Assembly: GCA_027575765.1 (NCBI GenBank)
Contig: JANBPT010000036.1
Span: 37,449 to 101,448 of the forward strand
Direction of reading: 5' to 3'
DNA: 64,000 nucleotides
Source: Tieghemiomyces parasiticus
Lineage: Eukaryota; Kickxellomycota; Dimargaritomycetes; Dimargaritales; Dimargaritaceae
Positions 46,786 to 58,731 of the stretch are shown piece by piece. How positions within the stretch are numbered: the stretch's first letter is position 1; each line of letters opens with the position of its first letter. The notes beneath the pieces are model-generated. The model saw only the letters and a program-made list of their open reading frames with translations, was not told where the DNA came from and ran no database searches. Position numbers and translations under genes: made by a program.

Positions 46786-48069
46786 GCGGAGAAGGTGCGC
46801 TCCCCCCTTGGTGCCGTATCTGCCCTCCGATCTCGAGCGTGGCAGTTCCCACCCCCTCCTCCTCCTCCTCCTTTAGAAGCCTACACCTTAAGCCATCACG
46901 CTGCCCATGATCTTGTTTACCCCTTACCCATATCCTCATATATTTCGCCGCCTGTAGTCGGCCTGTGATTTAGGCGCCAGGCTTTAATCTAGCTCAGCTT
47001 CAACGCTTGTCATTAAATTGTCCTCCGATACATTCATGTGGAGCATCCGCGGGCGTACTGGCCGACTGCAGCCCTTATACTGGACAGATACACGTAGCTT
47101 GGGATTCTGTATATTACGAAAGATACACTGCTGCAAAGTGCACTATACTTGGATCGGCCCTGATCTTCGGTCCCTGTTTCGATAGATCAACCACCCTGTA
47201 CGCCCACTCCCTCCCCTACGACAGCAACTCTCGCGGCGTCGTCGCTTTCTGTCGCTCCTTACCTAGCTTCGATCGGCATGTCATGTTCATGTCGTTGATA
47301 GCTCCTATTAAGCCATCGGGGCTGCACTCTTACCTACCACTACCACCACCACCACCTTTTTTTTATTCGCAGTCGACAGTGATCGGCCATGCCAACCCTT
47401 GGAGCCCAGACGGTACTCACTGAGTAAATCGAAAAATGCCATCAGGGGCTGGCCCAAGATCTCGTGGCGGGTGATCCACCCGATCAATCCATCACCACCC
47501 ACTGCTGGCAAACCTCACGTTTTTTTTCTCTTTCTCCACCCCCGCGCTTCTATTTACGCTGTCGTAGGAAGGCACGGCCAGAAATTGTGCACTATAGTGT
47601 CTGACAAGCCGCCCAGCTGTCAGCAACTCTTTATTCCTGTATGACTTCCAGCCACATACGATGGCACTGGGCCTAGATTTTGGGTTTAACTGCACGAGAA
47701 TGTGGTTTCGGTGTTGCATGGGTTGCGTCGAAACGTGAAGAGGTACGGTCGAGAAGTGGTAAGGATAATGACGATGCTAATGGGCCATAAGTGGGTCTCC
47801 AAGTGGGAGGGAAGAACCGTATCCCGGCGAGTAGCTTATAATGTTATGGATGAATTGGGGCTAGCCCGGTTTTATTGACGCAGGGGAAGAGAAACATGTA
47901 TAATAAGAATGACGCTAGACAAGAGGTAATGAAGCAGAGCGCAGGTAATGCGGTGAAGGGGGGATAAAACACCGGCACGGCCGGAGTAGTACTGGGTGGT
48001 GATAAAAATGAATGGCTTTGGCGTAGGGCCACGTCTACGTCGGCCTAGCGACGAAACGATGCAAGACCG
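46786..48069. other. Spacer with CCT/ACC repeats and a possible CBS-like minus-strand exon
   Basis: A CCT repeat lies near 46852-46871 and an ACC repeat near 47338-47355. On the minus strand, 47511 down to about 47420 encodes a CBS-domain-like peptide (see findings), ending in a GTGAGT donor. Elsewhere no gene is recognised, and the sequence from 47760 to 48070 is AT-rich. Confidence 0.45.
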
Positions 48070-48537
48070 CTATGGTAACATTCCGAAGGTATTGCGTTTG
48101 CAATCCGAACCGCCGCCCAGGGTGGTCGGGGAATTGACCACTAATAAACCGGGACTGGTGGGGAATGCGGTATGATAATTGGGGGAGGTGGCTTCGACTA
48201 GATCGTGGCAGAGCAACGATAAAAAGGCATACGACTTTCGTCGACCTAGGATGTCGAGTGAAGGCATCAAATCACAAGGCAGGCTCGGTGCCGGCCGGCC
48301 GTTGGGACGAATAGGAGAGGATGGCGGCAAGGGTGTAAATTTGGAAGGCCGGCAGCCGGCGTTGGGCTGCAGGTGATGAGGTGGGTCGGCGTGCTCCAGC
48401 TGCACCGGGATAGTGAACTCGGACAGGCGGAGCGATAGACCGCCGCTATTGCTGCCGATGGAGCCGGCCCGTTTCTGCCGGTACCGCTGGTGGTTCGGGC
48501 GGCGAATGGCTGGCCGGCGGCAGATGGCAAGCGTCAT
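48070..48537 (-). CDS. Hypothetical protein, possibly first exon of a spliced gene
   Basis: A 155-codon ATG frame on the minus strand. The first ~60 residues are basic and coding-like, with G/C-rich third positions (KRAGSIGSNSGGLSLRLSEF, then TIPVQLEHADPPHHLQ). The rest loses codon bias, so it may be intron read-through. No domain is recognised and no partner exon can be fixed. It could be chance. Confidence 0.25.
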   Translation of the reverse strand: MTLAICRRPAIRRPNHQRYRQKRAGSIGSNSGGLSLRLSEFTIPVQLEHADPPHHLQPNAGCRPSKFTPLPPSSPIRPNGRPAPSLPCDLMPSLDILGRRKSYAFLSLLCHDLVEATSPNYHTAFPTSPGLLVVNSPTTLGGGSDCKRNTFGMLP

Positions 48538-51500
48538 GACTAAAGTTGAGGAGGGTTCCCGATAAGGGAGAGGGGTATGTTTTTACAAAATGGCAGGGAA
48601 GGGGTGTGCCAAATAAACGGGTATAAATAAGTATAGGTTATAGTGACAGGAACTGGTTGTCGGGCAGGTGGTTATCTATAAGGGAGCCGGGTTGGGAAGG
48701 GATGCCGAGTAACTGAGACAATACAAGGGATGGAGTCGGTCGCAACAAGGGCCAAGGTGCCCCGGGGTGTGCGAACAATGCTATTTTGACGGATATGAAG
48801 GGTGTGATGGGCTGTAAGTCGTAGGTTTGGGAAAGCTAGGGCGGTGTGATATATTGCGAGGCGGATGGAAGTCAGAGCACGGGGGGGGGGAGTTTCGGTA
48901 AGGGGCGCGACGGCGAGATGACCCCCCTGCCGTCAATATATACGAGCGGCGTCTATCACTTGAGAACAAGGCTCGTCCGAATGTAGTTGAAGGTTGGTCC
49001 CGGTGAGGAATGGGTTCGAAGTGATAAAAAGGAACGCGGGCCTTTGAGGATAGAGGAGGCAGAGGCACACCTCGAAACGGTCCGACGTTATACCAGGTGT
49101 ACAAGCGTCGTATCGGTGTAATGATGTGTGAAGATAGCCGAGGGCGATGGAGAATGGCATAGTGACGGAGACGGGGGAGGAGAGGGGAATTTCTTCGAGA
49201 TTCCGGCTATCAAATAGGGTTTGTGGGCAGACGGGTGGACGGACGGGCACCAACGGAGGACAGCAAAGTGGCTCTTCATCGTATCGGCCGCAGCATTATC
49301 TCCCTCTCTCTCACACGTATTTTTTCTGCCCGTTGGATCTACTGGCGAGATAGCGTCACACGGGAGCCAACAAAGATAGAGATCTCAGATTGACCTATTT
49401 TTAGATTATTGTCGAGAGACACTAGCCCGTCTCCCTCTCCCTTTATCTCACCTCACCCGTTGCAACGATACCAGCCCCACTGGTCTCACATCTACACGCG
49501 GCTCTAATCTGCGGGGTTCGAAAAACTGTTTGGGCTACCAATAACTAACGAAGTGAGTACTATACCAAACGCCACTAGTTCGATGTGGCGGAAGGCGTCC
49601 GTGTATCACCTACATAGCTCACTGCCAGACGCCACTAGGCGCCCTATCTTATGGATATGAGAGTCCATCGGTTACACGCCAGTGCCTCTATATCTGAAGC
49701 ACACATACTCTCCGCCCGCCCAGCCTTCCGCCAACCGCCTCCCAAATCGCAACGATAACCCTTCGTGCCAAGAATGGGAAGAGAAACGGCCAGCGCTCCT
49801 AATAGCAGAGCCCCCGCTGGTTTGATGGGGTTCTTCTCGAATCTCCCAGGATGGCCAAAGTAGGGCCCTTCACCACCGGCAGATACTATTTCTAAAGGAT
49901 GTACCAGTGAGTGTGTGTATAAGAGAGGGAGAGGGAGAGAGCGTCACCCGATCACCCATTCGCAGACGGCATTCTACAGTGACATTAGGTCGGCGTATTA
50001 GCAACGTGAGTGCGTGTATACCATCGGTGACCAACAAGGCAATACGTGGCAGCATCCGGGAGCGTGGAGTATCAATCTGGCATGGTTTTTAGAAAGGGGT
50101 ATTATCCAGGGCGGGGCCTCAATTCCAGCTTAGATTATGCGAATTACGAGGTCACTCCATCGGCCACAAGGATGAGGTGGCCTCTCGGCTCTTTCTTAAC
50201 CCTAAAGCCATCGACACCGCTGGGTAGTCGATGCCAATTTTGCTGGTACTGACTGTGATGGGGGGGGGGTAGAGTGGTGACCAGCAGTCGTGATTTATTG
50301 CTTCCCAGTTGAGGGGACGGGGACGGCGGATAGGGAGGAAGTAGGAAAACGAATACCCCCTCCGCGCCATTGCATCCTCTCAGGGCTTCGCATTGTACTG
50401 GCGACTAACTAAATGGATGAGACACCTCGTCCACCAACCCCCTATATACCAATTGATTACCCCTCCCCGTCCCCTACTTAAGCCTGCGAGCGCAAGGATT
50501 GACCCGTTGCAACGCTTGTAATGCCATTAGGAAACCAAAGCCGCACCCAGTTAAATTGGATCGACGGTTGCGCACCAGAGTGTGGGTACGAGGGGTCCAC
50601 CACGCTTGGTCGTCGTCGCCATCTCTAATTTCATCAAAGCGACTTTATAGCGGCTGACAACCAGCCCGTAGACAGCTGGGCACCTCATCTGTAGCGAATC
50701 AGGTAGCTGAGGGGGTTCGTTACCAAACAATATCGGTGAAATATGGAGAGTGACCTATTCAGGGGTAATGCAGCCTCAGTCCGCCCTTGGACCTGACAGG
50801 TTGATTCAGATACGGCGTGGTAGTACCTTGCATCGCTGACGACAGTCCCAGCCGATGAAGGGGTGTAGTTCCTCTTCCCCTAATCCAAGGGACCCGTGCT
50901 TGATAAGCATCCTCAGCGCGATGGGGGTGCACAGTCTGTTGAATGCATGATGGGTTTCGGTAAGACGCTCGATGGATTTACCGGTATCCGCCTACTTTTA
51001 GCGTCCTTCAGTAATATTTAGGTTGACCAACGGCCGATGACAACGACGACAAGCAAAGGTGACTGACCATCACTGGGGATGATCCAATGCTCACCGCCGC
51101 CAGTGCCAGAGGTCGGGGCTGGGCTAGCTGCCGTTGTGTATGCCACATCCACCCAAGCAGCTTATGGATCCATCAACTAGGGCGATCTACCGCGGAAAAC
51201 TGGGAACGTTGGAGGATGGATCACACCAACAGGGTGTGTATGTGTGTGTATGTGTAGCCCCTGTGAACTTGACGGCACCAGCCTTTGGCGTGGTTCGCAG
51301 TCGGCCCCATCCCAGCTCCCCAGTGGGGGGAGGGAGTGTAACGCCACCATGGGTGTGGAGGCCATCATGCTGCTGAGTCACTCCCTATTACGTCCGTTGC
51401 TCCACGGCCGCGGAAAATAAAGGTCTACGCTTGAAATTGTCACCTACCCTTCTTACCGCACTTTTCGTAGGGTCAAGCGACTTCCGTAACCGCTGCCGGT

Positions 51501-53483
51501 TGCACATGGGCGAAACGTCCAAGACGATACGGTAAGAGATCAATCCGCTACTGATGCTAATTATCCGACTAGGGAGGAACTGCCGTTCATATACTAACGC
51601 CCGGCCCTCGCAGCTTGCCCTCTCTAAAAAGAAATGTGAGGGAGACCAATCAGGAGGCGAGAACTGTAAGCACCACGTCCGTCATGTGTAAACAATACCG
51701 GGTCACACTCAGCGGGAAATCAGTCGTGCTGAAATGGTTGGTCGCCCCTTGACTGTCCGCTGGTAGTCCCTGAACTAACTGCCGTCGACCAGGTTATCCG
51801 CTCTCATGGGCTACTCTGCGCTTATCTATCACCTCTTGCCAAAACCTATCCTGGCAGGTAGAGGCAGGAAGCTATGCAGCCAATTTCCTCGGCATCTGGT
51901 GCACCTTGGCCGTTACGCAACGGGCGTATACGGTAAAGTGGGCAGAACTGGCCGTCAAGAAATTATCGGCCAAGGGCAGCTATGAGGTAATGGCCAGCAG
52001 GTTTCAATTCCGGATAGTTGGAGCCAAGGGCGCCGGAGAAGTCGTGAGCTCCGCTCTTGATATAGTGTAGGTCATTCAGTGCAGGATTAGTTGGGTGGTC
52101 ACTAGCTGAAGGGCCCCATCCATTCGCCCAGTGCGGCCCGAGTATATCACGAATGTGGGTGTGTGGGCCCAAGGAGCGAGCCAGGGTGGCTAAGTGATGG
52201 GTGGAGGGGTTAGTAAGGGGCCCCCCAACAGCTTCAGGCTTCCGAGGCGAGAAGGAAGTAAAAGTCACGTTATCTCGAAAATATTTGGACCAATCCCCGG
52301 GCGAGAAATCACCCCCATATCCCTCCATCGCCCGAACATGTAAACAAAACAACACGCCCGTCATCTACATCGTTACCTGCTCCCTCCCCCCTTCTCTGCC
52401 ACCGTCCCCAACGGGTGAAGGCGTGGCGGCATTGTTTTGATTTCGTTCACTTATCCCCTTTCCGCTCATTCGTGCGCGGGTTTGCCCGTCGACTCACTCT
52501 CTCCCTTTTCTCTCTTCACCCCCGGTTCGCTTCGGATTGTCCGCGGCGGGAGGCCCATCGCGGTAGGCTGTGGAGAGCGAACCCATCGGTCGGTTGCTCC
52601 CGGTCACACTGACTTGACCTCACCCTTCTGGCCCACCGATACACCCGTCGGGGAGAACCGTACGCCTATAAGGAGCGACAGGGGCGCGCGTCCTGTTCTA
52701 AAACGAGGCGGACGCGGGTGTCTGCAGCCTTTGGAGGCGGGGGGGGGGAGAAGGCGCCGGCCTGAGACCGAAATCGTTTGTTTTGATGTTTGGCATCGCC
52801 GTAAAGGGAGGGGCTGGCCAGGGTCGTAATTGTGCAGACCCACCCGTCTCCCATCGGTGGCCGTCCACCGCGGCCAGTAACCATTTTGAAGGTCGGTTGG
52901 GTATGACAGTTTATAAACCTGCCCCCTCGCTCGTCCCCCCTAACCTGATGCTTTCGTTTGTTTACCATTATCTACCCTTACCGACTTCACTCGAAACTAA
53001 CCCACCCATCTTCTCCTGACCTGCGCACCCCTCCCTTCCTTCCCCCCTTCTCCGCACTGCATCGTACCTGGCACCACGCTACCTTGTTTACCTCCTGCCG
53101 CCCAACCTCCACGCCCCGACTCAGACGCCTACCGCACCACTTTAACCTTCTCGTCGCTCCTTACCCTTACTTCCTTCCCTCTTCTTATCCGTTATCGTTT
53201 AGTCCGCTCTCTTGTCGATAATAGCCTTTCTCTCCTTCCCCGCACCCCGCACCTGCCGTCATCTCGCCGAGCCTGTCGGAGAAAGTGCTCATCTTCTAAT
53301 AGCGATCTCTTTTGTTACCCTCTCCGCTTCTTGACCCCACCGGTTGCCTCTTGTCGCCGTGTCTCAGGCTCTAACCTCACCTACCCCCCATCGACGCTTC
53401 ACTTCCCGCGGTGTTGCTCCACTGCTTCCCGTTCTCGCTCGCTCGCAGTTTCTACCCCCCTCTCCCGTCTCAGCATAACCGCA
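48538..53483. other. Gene-poor 5-kb stretch upstream of cyclin B
   Basis: No gene is confidently seen. A minus-strand ATG frame at 51963-52364 (133 codons) has an even amino-acid mix but no known motif, and I leave it uncalled. From about 52900 to 53480 the + strand is extremely C/T-rich, the leader and promoter of the cyclin gene. A short GT repeat lies near 51235-51256. No transposon protein or rRNA is present. Confidence 0.5.
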
Positions 53484-55124
53484 ATGTTTCAGGCCTCGCG
53501 TCAGACTCGGCAGCGCGCGGCCACCCGGCAGGTGCTCGGCGACGAGAACCAGTCGACCGCCAAGGAGCTGTCCGGTACCACCGCAACTGCCAAAATGATT
53601 AAGGCCGCCACTCACCAGAGCCAGACCGGGCTCAAATCCAAACTAGTCCCGGGCGTAAAAGCCAGTACCCGTCCCCCCACCGCCCTGGCCGCCAAACCCA
53701 CCAACGTCAAACGTAACGCCCTTGGTAACATTGTCAACCACGGTAAACCTACGGCCGATGACACCAAACCGGCAAAACCAGTGCGGGCGACTGTTCCCGC
53801 CGAGTCAAAGCCTGCCGGTGTCCCGATGGCCAGTCGCCAGCGCGTGGCTGCTCGTAACCTGGCCAAGGTCACCGGTACCAATACCCAGGCGAAGCCCCGG
53901 GCGGCTAGCAGTCGCTTGGCATCTTCCGTACCTGCCTCCCGCCCGAATCTGCGCTCGCGCGCCTCCACCCGGTCCCTAACCCGGGGAAGTACTCCCGTCG
54001 CCCCCGAGCCTAGTGACGCCGAGGCCCCTGGCGACGAGTCTGCCAGCCGCCCGCATCCCATGGAGCGTCACGACAGCGAAGCAACCCTCCGCGGGGCTCC
54101 TGAGGGGATGGACGAAGAGCCGGCCGGTGAGAAGATGGACGTGGATGAGGTCACGGACGCAGTGTCCGTGTGCGATTCGGATATCACCATCTTGGGCCAG
54201 GACCATGCGGCGCTTCTACCCCTCGTTGATCCCTTGGCTGAGGCTGACGCGCGCCACCTGGCCCACATCATGGCCAGCTTTGAGGAGGATATTGACCCGC
54301 TCGACACCACGATGGTGCCAGAGTACACCGCCGAGATCTTCGCTTACATGCGCAAGCTGGAGGCGCGCATGCAGCCCCTTCCCGGGTACATGGACAATCA
54401 GGCGGACCTGGAGTGGAAGATGCGCGGTATCCTCGTTGACTGGCTGGTCCAAGTCCACCAGCGCTTCCGCCTGCTGCCGGAGACTCTGTTCCTGTGCGTC
54501 AACTATCTCGACCGCTTCCTGAGCCGCAAGGCCGTGTCCCTTCCCAAACTGCAGTTGGTCGGCACGGTAGCCCTCCTGGTGGCCGCCAAGTTTGAAGAAA
54601 TTCAAGTGCCCTCTCTGAGTGACTTTGTGTACATGGCCGACCACGCCTACACGCCCGAGGACATGATGAAGGCGGAACGGTTTATGCTTAGCCTGCTTAA
54701 CTTTGACATGGCCTTCCCAGGCCCCATGAGTTTTCTGCGCCGCATATCCAAAGCCGACGACTATGACTTGCAGACCCGGACTCTGGCGAAGTATCTCATC
54801 GAGGTCACCATCATGGACGAGCGGTTCCTGCCCTACCCGGCCTCCCAGACCGCTGCGGCCGGTCACCTCCTGGCCATGCGCATGCTGTGCAAGGGTGAGT
54901 GGTCCGAAGCCCACGTGTACTATTCTGGGTATACGGAGCGCATGCTCCAGGAACTGGTTGATCTGACCATGAACCTCCTGGCCGACCCCAAGACCCACAA
55001 TGCCATCTACGAGAAATACTCCGACCGCAAGTTCATGAAGGCCTCCATTTTTGTCGGTCAGTGGATGAGCAACCACCATCCCGAGATGGTCGCCCGTGCC
55101 CAGGCCAGCCCACCGGCCGAGTAA
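53484..55124 (+). CDS. G2/mitotic-specific B-type cyclin
   Basis: Single exon, 546 aa from the ATG at 53484; the frame is open upstream but lacks another ATG. The N-terminal ~190 residues are basic and carry a canonical destruction box R77-N-A-L-G-N-I-V-N85 and a weaker one at 15-23 (RQVLGDENQ). A Ser/acidic linker follows. The cyclin N box starts near 275 (MRGILVDWLVQVHQRFRLLP, LFLCVNYLDRFLS, VGTVALLVAAKFEEI) and the C box runs from about 400 to 520. The MRxILxDWL signature is typical of cyclin B. The protein should activate Cdk1 at G2/M and be destroyed through APC/C by its D-box. The FHA-forkhead gene in this window belongs to the class that regulates such cyclins in yeasts. Confidence 0.96.
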   Translation: MFQASRQTRQRAATRQVLGDENQSTAKELSGTTATAKMIKAATHQSQTGLKSKLVPGVKASTRPPTALAAKPTNVKRNALGNIVNHGKPTADDTKPAKPVRATVPAESKPAGVPMASRQRVAARNLAKVTGTNTQAKPRAASSRLASSVPASRPNLRSRASTRSLTRGSTPVAPEPSDAEAPGDESASRPHPMERHDSEATLRGAPEGMDEEPAGEKMDVDEVTDAVSVCDSDITILGQDHAALLPLVDPLAEADARHLAHIMASFEEDIDPLDTTMVPEYTAEIFAYMRKLEARMQPLPGYMDNQADLEWKMRGILVDWLVQVHQRFRLLPETLFLCVNYLDRFLSRKAVSLPKLQLVGTVALLVAAKFEEIQVPSLSDFVYMADHAYTPEDMMKAERFMLSLLNFDMAFPGPMSFLRRISKADDYDLQTRTLAKYLIEVTIMDERFLPYPASQTAAAGHLLAMRMLCKGEWSEAHVYYSGYTERMLQELVDLTMNLLADPKTHNAIYEKYSDRKFMKASIFVGQWMSNHHPEMVARAQASPPAE

Positions 55125-55689
55125 TGTAGTGGTGAACGGTCGCCGCCGGGTTGGCACCGTTGATACGCCAGCCCCTTATTACCTGGTATTGCGCCCGAAG
55201 GCAGCGTCGTGATCTAATCTCATCAATGTCAACCCTACGCTTAAATTTCTCATACATGTCGCATTTATTTTATTATTTTCTATCAACTACACTCCCTGGC
55301 TTCCCCAACACCTCACACTGTATTATGACCTCCTCCCCTCCTTAATTCTGTTGAAAAAATGAAACGCCCTCTATTCTATTGAAATTGTAAGGTTCCATGC
55401 CGGTATAGGAGATGAGCCTAGGGAAATGGCTAGTGACTTTTGGACCAAAGATCGCCCTAGGGTGGGAGGGGGGGCTCTGGGCCAGATGTACATGTGAGTT
55501 GATTCATTCGAGAAAAAAAAGTAAAAGTCAGATTCAACCAGGGTAGTAATAAAATATGACAATTGATAGGGGGTCATTAAAGGAATACTGTTTTGGAGTA
55601 GGGGGGTATTTTATATGTAATAATTTGCAAATAATTGCCTGAATGGTAACCTATTTGTAAATAGGGTGTTGCATTTTCCAACCTTCTTT
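55125..55689. other. 3' flank of cyclin B, AT-rich
   Basis: AT-rich sequence with short T-rich runs follows the stop codon. It ends at the decayed retroelement. A clear LTR is not seen, although a TGTTGCA block near 55668 borders the element. Confidence 0.5.
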
Positions 55690-56500
55690 TCGACCCAAAG
55701 TGAAAACACCTTTAGGATGGAGGGTAAACGTGTCCGTGGACAGAAGCTTGGTTAGGATATCGGCCATCTGGTGGTCACAGGCTACATGAGTGAAATGGAT
55801 GGTTCTCTATTTAACCTACCCCCGAAACATGTATAACTTAATGACAACGTGTTTGCTTCGACTATGGTTGACTGGGTTCGGGGCAATGCTTATGCACATC
55901 TGGTTGGTACCGTAGATAGTGATGATAGGCGTCTCATGGCGGAGACATTTAAGCATTTGTTGAAGCCATAGGGCTTCTTTTGATGCCTCTGAGTGGGAAA
56001 TGCACTCAGTTTTGGTCATTGAAATAGCCACCATGTCCTGTTTGCATGAAAACCAGTAGAGAGGACCGCCAGAGATTATGGGCATATGGCCCGAGGCGGA
56101 CTTGCAGTCTGTTTGATCATTGGCCCGACCCACTAACACAATTACTATGAAGCGGGTTAGAACTTGGTTGGGAGGTGATGCCATGGAGTGGGGCACCCTT
56201 GAGATAATGTAGGATGTGCTTAGCAACCTGTCAAGATGCATCAGAGGGCCATTGCAGGAAGGAGCTCAATCTATGCACAGCAAAGGCGATAGCTGGATGG
56301 GTGCAGTTGGATAGATCAAGCAAGGTGCCAATTAGGTTGGGGTAGGATTCAGCCACAAGAGTCCCAGTCTCAGTATCGTAAGTGACAGAGTACTCGTGTC
56401 CACAGGTGTCGTGGCTGAGTTGCAGTTGGTCATCTGGTGTTTGTCAAACAGATCAGCAATATACTAGGTCTGGTGCAGAGTAGAGCCCAAGCGCATTTAG
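55690..56500 (-). mobile_element. Decayed Ty1/copia retrotransposon fragment (end of reverse transcriptase plus RNase H)
   Basis: Read on the minus strand, in order, are a YIADLFDKHQM-like segment, a DLSNCTHPAIAFAVHRLSSF-like segment, a KHILHYLKGAPLHGIT-like segment and an RNase H part (ANDQTDCKSASGHMP, EASKEALWLQQML, NPVNHSRSKHVVIK, ADILTK). These are the known order of the copia RT end and RNase H. Several stops and frameshifts break the frame, and gag, protease, integrase and the RT catalytic part are absent. It is an old, inactive remnant. It lies in the intergenic space between cyclin B and the zinc-cluster gene, and its divergence makes the outer limits approximate. Confidence 0.85.
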
Positions 56501-57239
56501 GTCGGGCTCTTCCAAGCTGGGCCCTTGCGCACTTTGGCATCATCGTTGCACCCTCCTCCCCTTTCCAACTTGGTTGACTTATTAGGGCCCAACCCGCTTC
56601 TGGTAGATACTTTACCTACCTCATTGCCCCGGCCTTACTAATGCTGCACATGGCGGCTGACATCCTTTTGCCCCTTCAGGTGTACGCTTACACTCTCCAC
56701 CTAACTCTGATTTTGCAACGTCAGAAACCTCATCCCACACTACTAACCCATTCCCTGCATCCGTGTGCATTAGCTTCGGTCTCTGCCACCCAGTTTCTGA
56801 CCGATAGTTTCTTGCCATGGCTCTTTGTACTGCGCTGTATCCCTCTCCAGCCTTGCATTATCTATGCAATTTGACGTTGGCCTAACTTGACCGGGGTAAA
56901 GTCGTCGTTGCACTTATTCGCCCTTTTCCACCGCCAGTTTCGCTTCACGCTACACCGCCCGCGCCTCTAGATTTCCACCCTCTTTGGCCACTTCAGAGGA
57001 TTCTGCCTCTTTACCAAAACCAGTACAGTGGACACACCGTTAGTCAGACGCTGTACCACCAACTCTTGCCAGATTTAGTCCTACTTTGCCAGTATCCAGC
57101 GGATTTCCATGCCCTTTCCCCTCAGCTGATTTCCGTCACCCGCTTGCCCGCTTTTAACGTGACCAGTGACTATCTATTCCTTATCTGCCTTGGTCCATGG
57201 ATTGTTCACTTGACTCTGGGAGGTGACCACCTCTACTCC

Positions 57240-57262
57240 CCCTCCTCCTCCTCCTCCTCCAC
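57240..57262. repeat. (TCC)n microsatellite
   Basis: Tandem TCC units in a pyrimidine-rich spacer. Confidence 0.8.
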
Positions 57263-58496
57263 CACCTCCTGCACAATATTGAGAATCACTCTACACCCTT
57301 GTTTGCTGCCCACCAATACCCATTGGGCAATATTCATTTGTCCGTTTATAAATACCCTCTGGACTTGATGGGTTGATGCCATATCGAACCCCCCTACACT
57401 TCCAGCCTGTGCATTAGCTTAATGAGACGTACAGACCTGTGGCTGGCTTGTTTGCACTACCTCTCTCCTCCCTGCCTCTTCACCTTGCGCTTCTGCTGCA
57501 TAGTGATCAGACTGGGCTGTCTACCGTATGTGGATGGTTTCTCGCTAGCGTCCAAACAATCCACCGCCTGTTCCATTTGATGAAGGCGTCTAGAAAAGAA
57601 TGTGTCACTGCCCTTACCAACCTTTTGCGCCCTTACCTTTCACCCGCCAAGCTTACTACGCCCACCGACCTCCTCCGCGGTTGCCCTTCCAATTTCCCTC
57701 CTCTCTGTTTTCTCTCATCCCCCGCATTTCCTTTGTTCTCCTAGTGTTGTCTGTTTCCCAGCCCCCTCTGCCTTGTGCTTATCTAATTGGGCCTCTAATT
57801 TATTCATCCGATAATTATATAATTCTCCCGCGGCTAATACACAATCTTCTACTAAAAACCGGCTTTGGCAGAGGTCCTTCCTTCCCAACACTTCCCGGCC
57901 CTCAACTGTGCCTGGCCTTCCCACTTGCCTGTCCGTTCCTTACTAATCCTTAACCACGCAGCTCCTCAACTGCAGCGACAACCTGATCACAGCCTCCACC
58001 CTATGTCGATTTATGTTCGGCTTCCGCTTCCAGGCCCCCCAAGACTTCCACCCCCCCCATTCATCATTACTATCCACTCCGGTCTGCACGGTCGCTTCAT
58101 ACTGGTATTGTAACCAACTGTGCCGGGCGGGGCTGAGTCGCCATGGAAACTGACGTCAAATAGGACGCTAGTGCTTATTTTTACAGAGTAGGGCGAGGTG
58201 GATAATCCATTATATTGCCAGCCATTATAACTGAGTAGTGAAGAAGTAGAGCGGATGTCTGCAGGACAAGGCCTTAGTAGGCGGGGGGAGGGACTCTGGC
58301 GCATTGCGGGGGGGGGAGGGCTTGCTGTTGTCCCTCGTTCTCTGGGGAAGATGAGGGGGGGGCCTTCGTTATGTTCTGGAGTAGGGTCGCTGCTGAGAGA
58401 TGGGCCACTGAGATTGCATTGTGGGGTAGGGGTCTCCCCGCCCAATCCGGTGACAATATCCCTTTTGGGCCAGCGCACGCCACGGGCCGACTTGGG

Positions 58497-58504
58497 TATA
58501 AAAG
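58497..58504 (+). promoter_or_regulatory. TATA box of the zinc-cluster gene
   Basis: A TATAAAAG element stands 228 nt before the start codon at 58732, within a C/T-rich leader and in the correct orientation. Confidence 0.5.
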
Positions 58505-58731
58505 TGCCGCCTGCCCTGCCCCTGCGTCCATTGAGTCGCCAATTACGCCTCCCCTCACCCTGGCCGATTGCCCAGCCACACCTTTCCGCAGAGACTTCTT
58601 TTTATTCCACACTTCCTCCCTAGCTCGGCCACTTGCCCCTGCCTCTGTACACAGACCGGGGCTATCCTACCCGGCCCTGCCGCCCCGTCAGGTTCGCTTC
58701 CGCACCTCTCCATTCCCATCCACCCACGATC

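Larger units (their letters stand above)
56501..58731. other. Spacer and promoter region of the zinc-cluster gene
   Basis: No gene is recognised. The + strand is C/T-rich from about 56540 to 58100. A TCC repeat lies at about 57240-57262. A TATAAAAG box lies at 58497. Open frames in this stretch are low-complexity. Confidence 0.55.

Noticed and set aside
52437..52829. 130-codon + strand frame upstream of cyclin B
   Set aside because: Pro/Arg-rich translation of a C/T-rich region with no motif.
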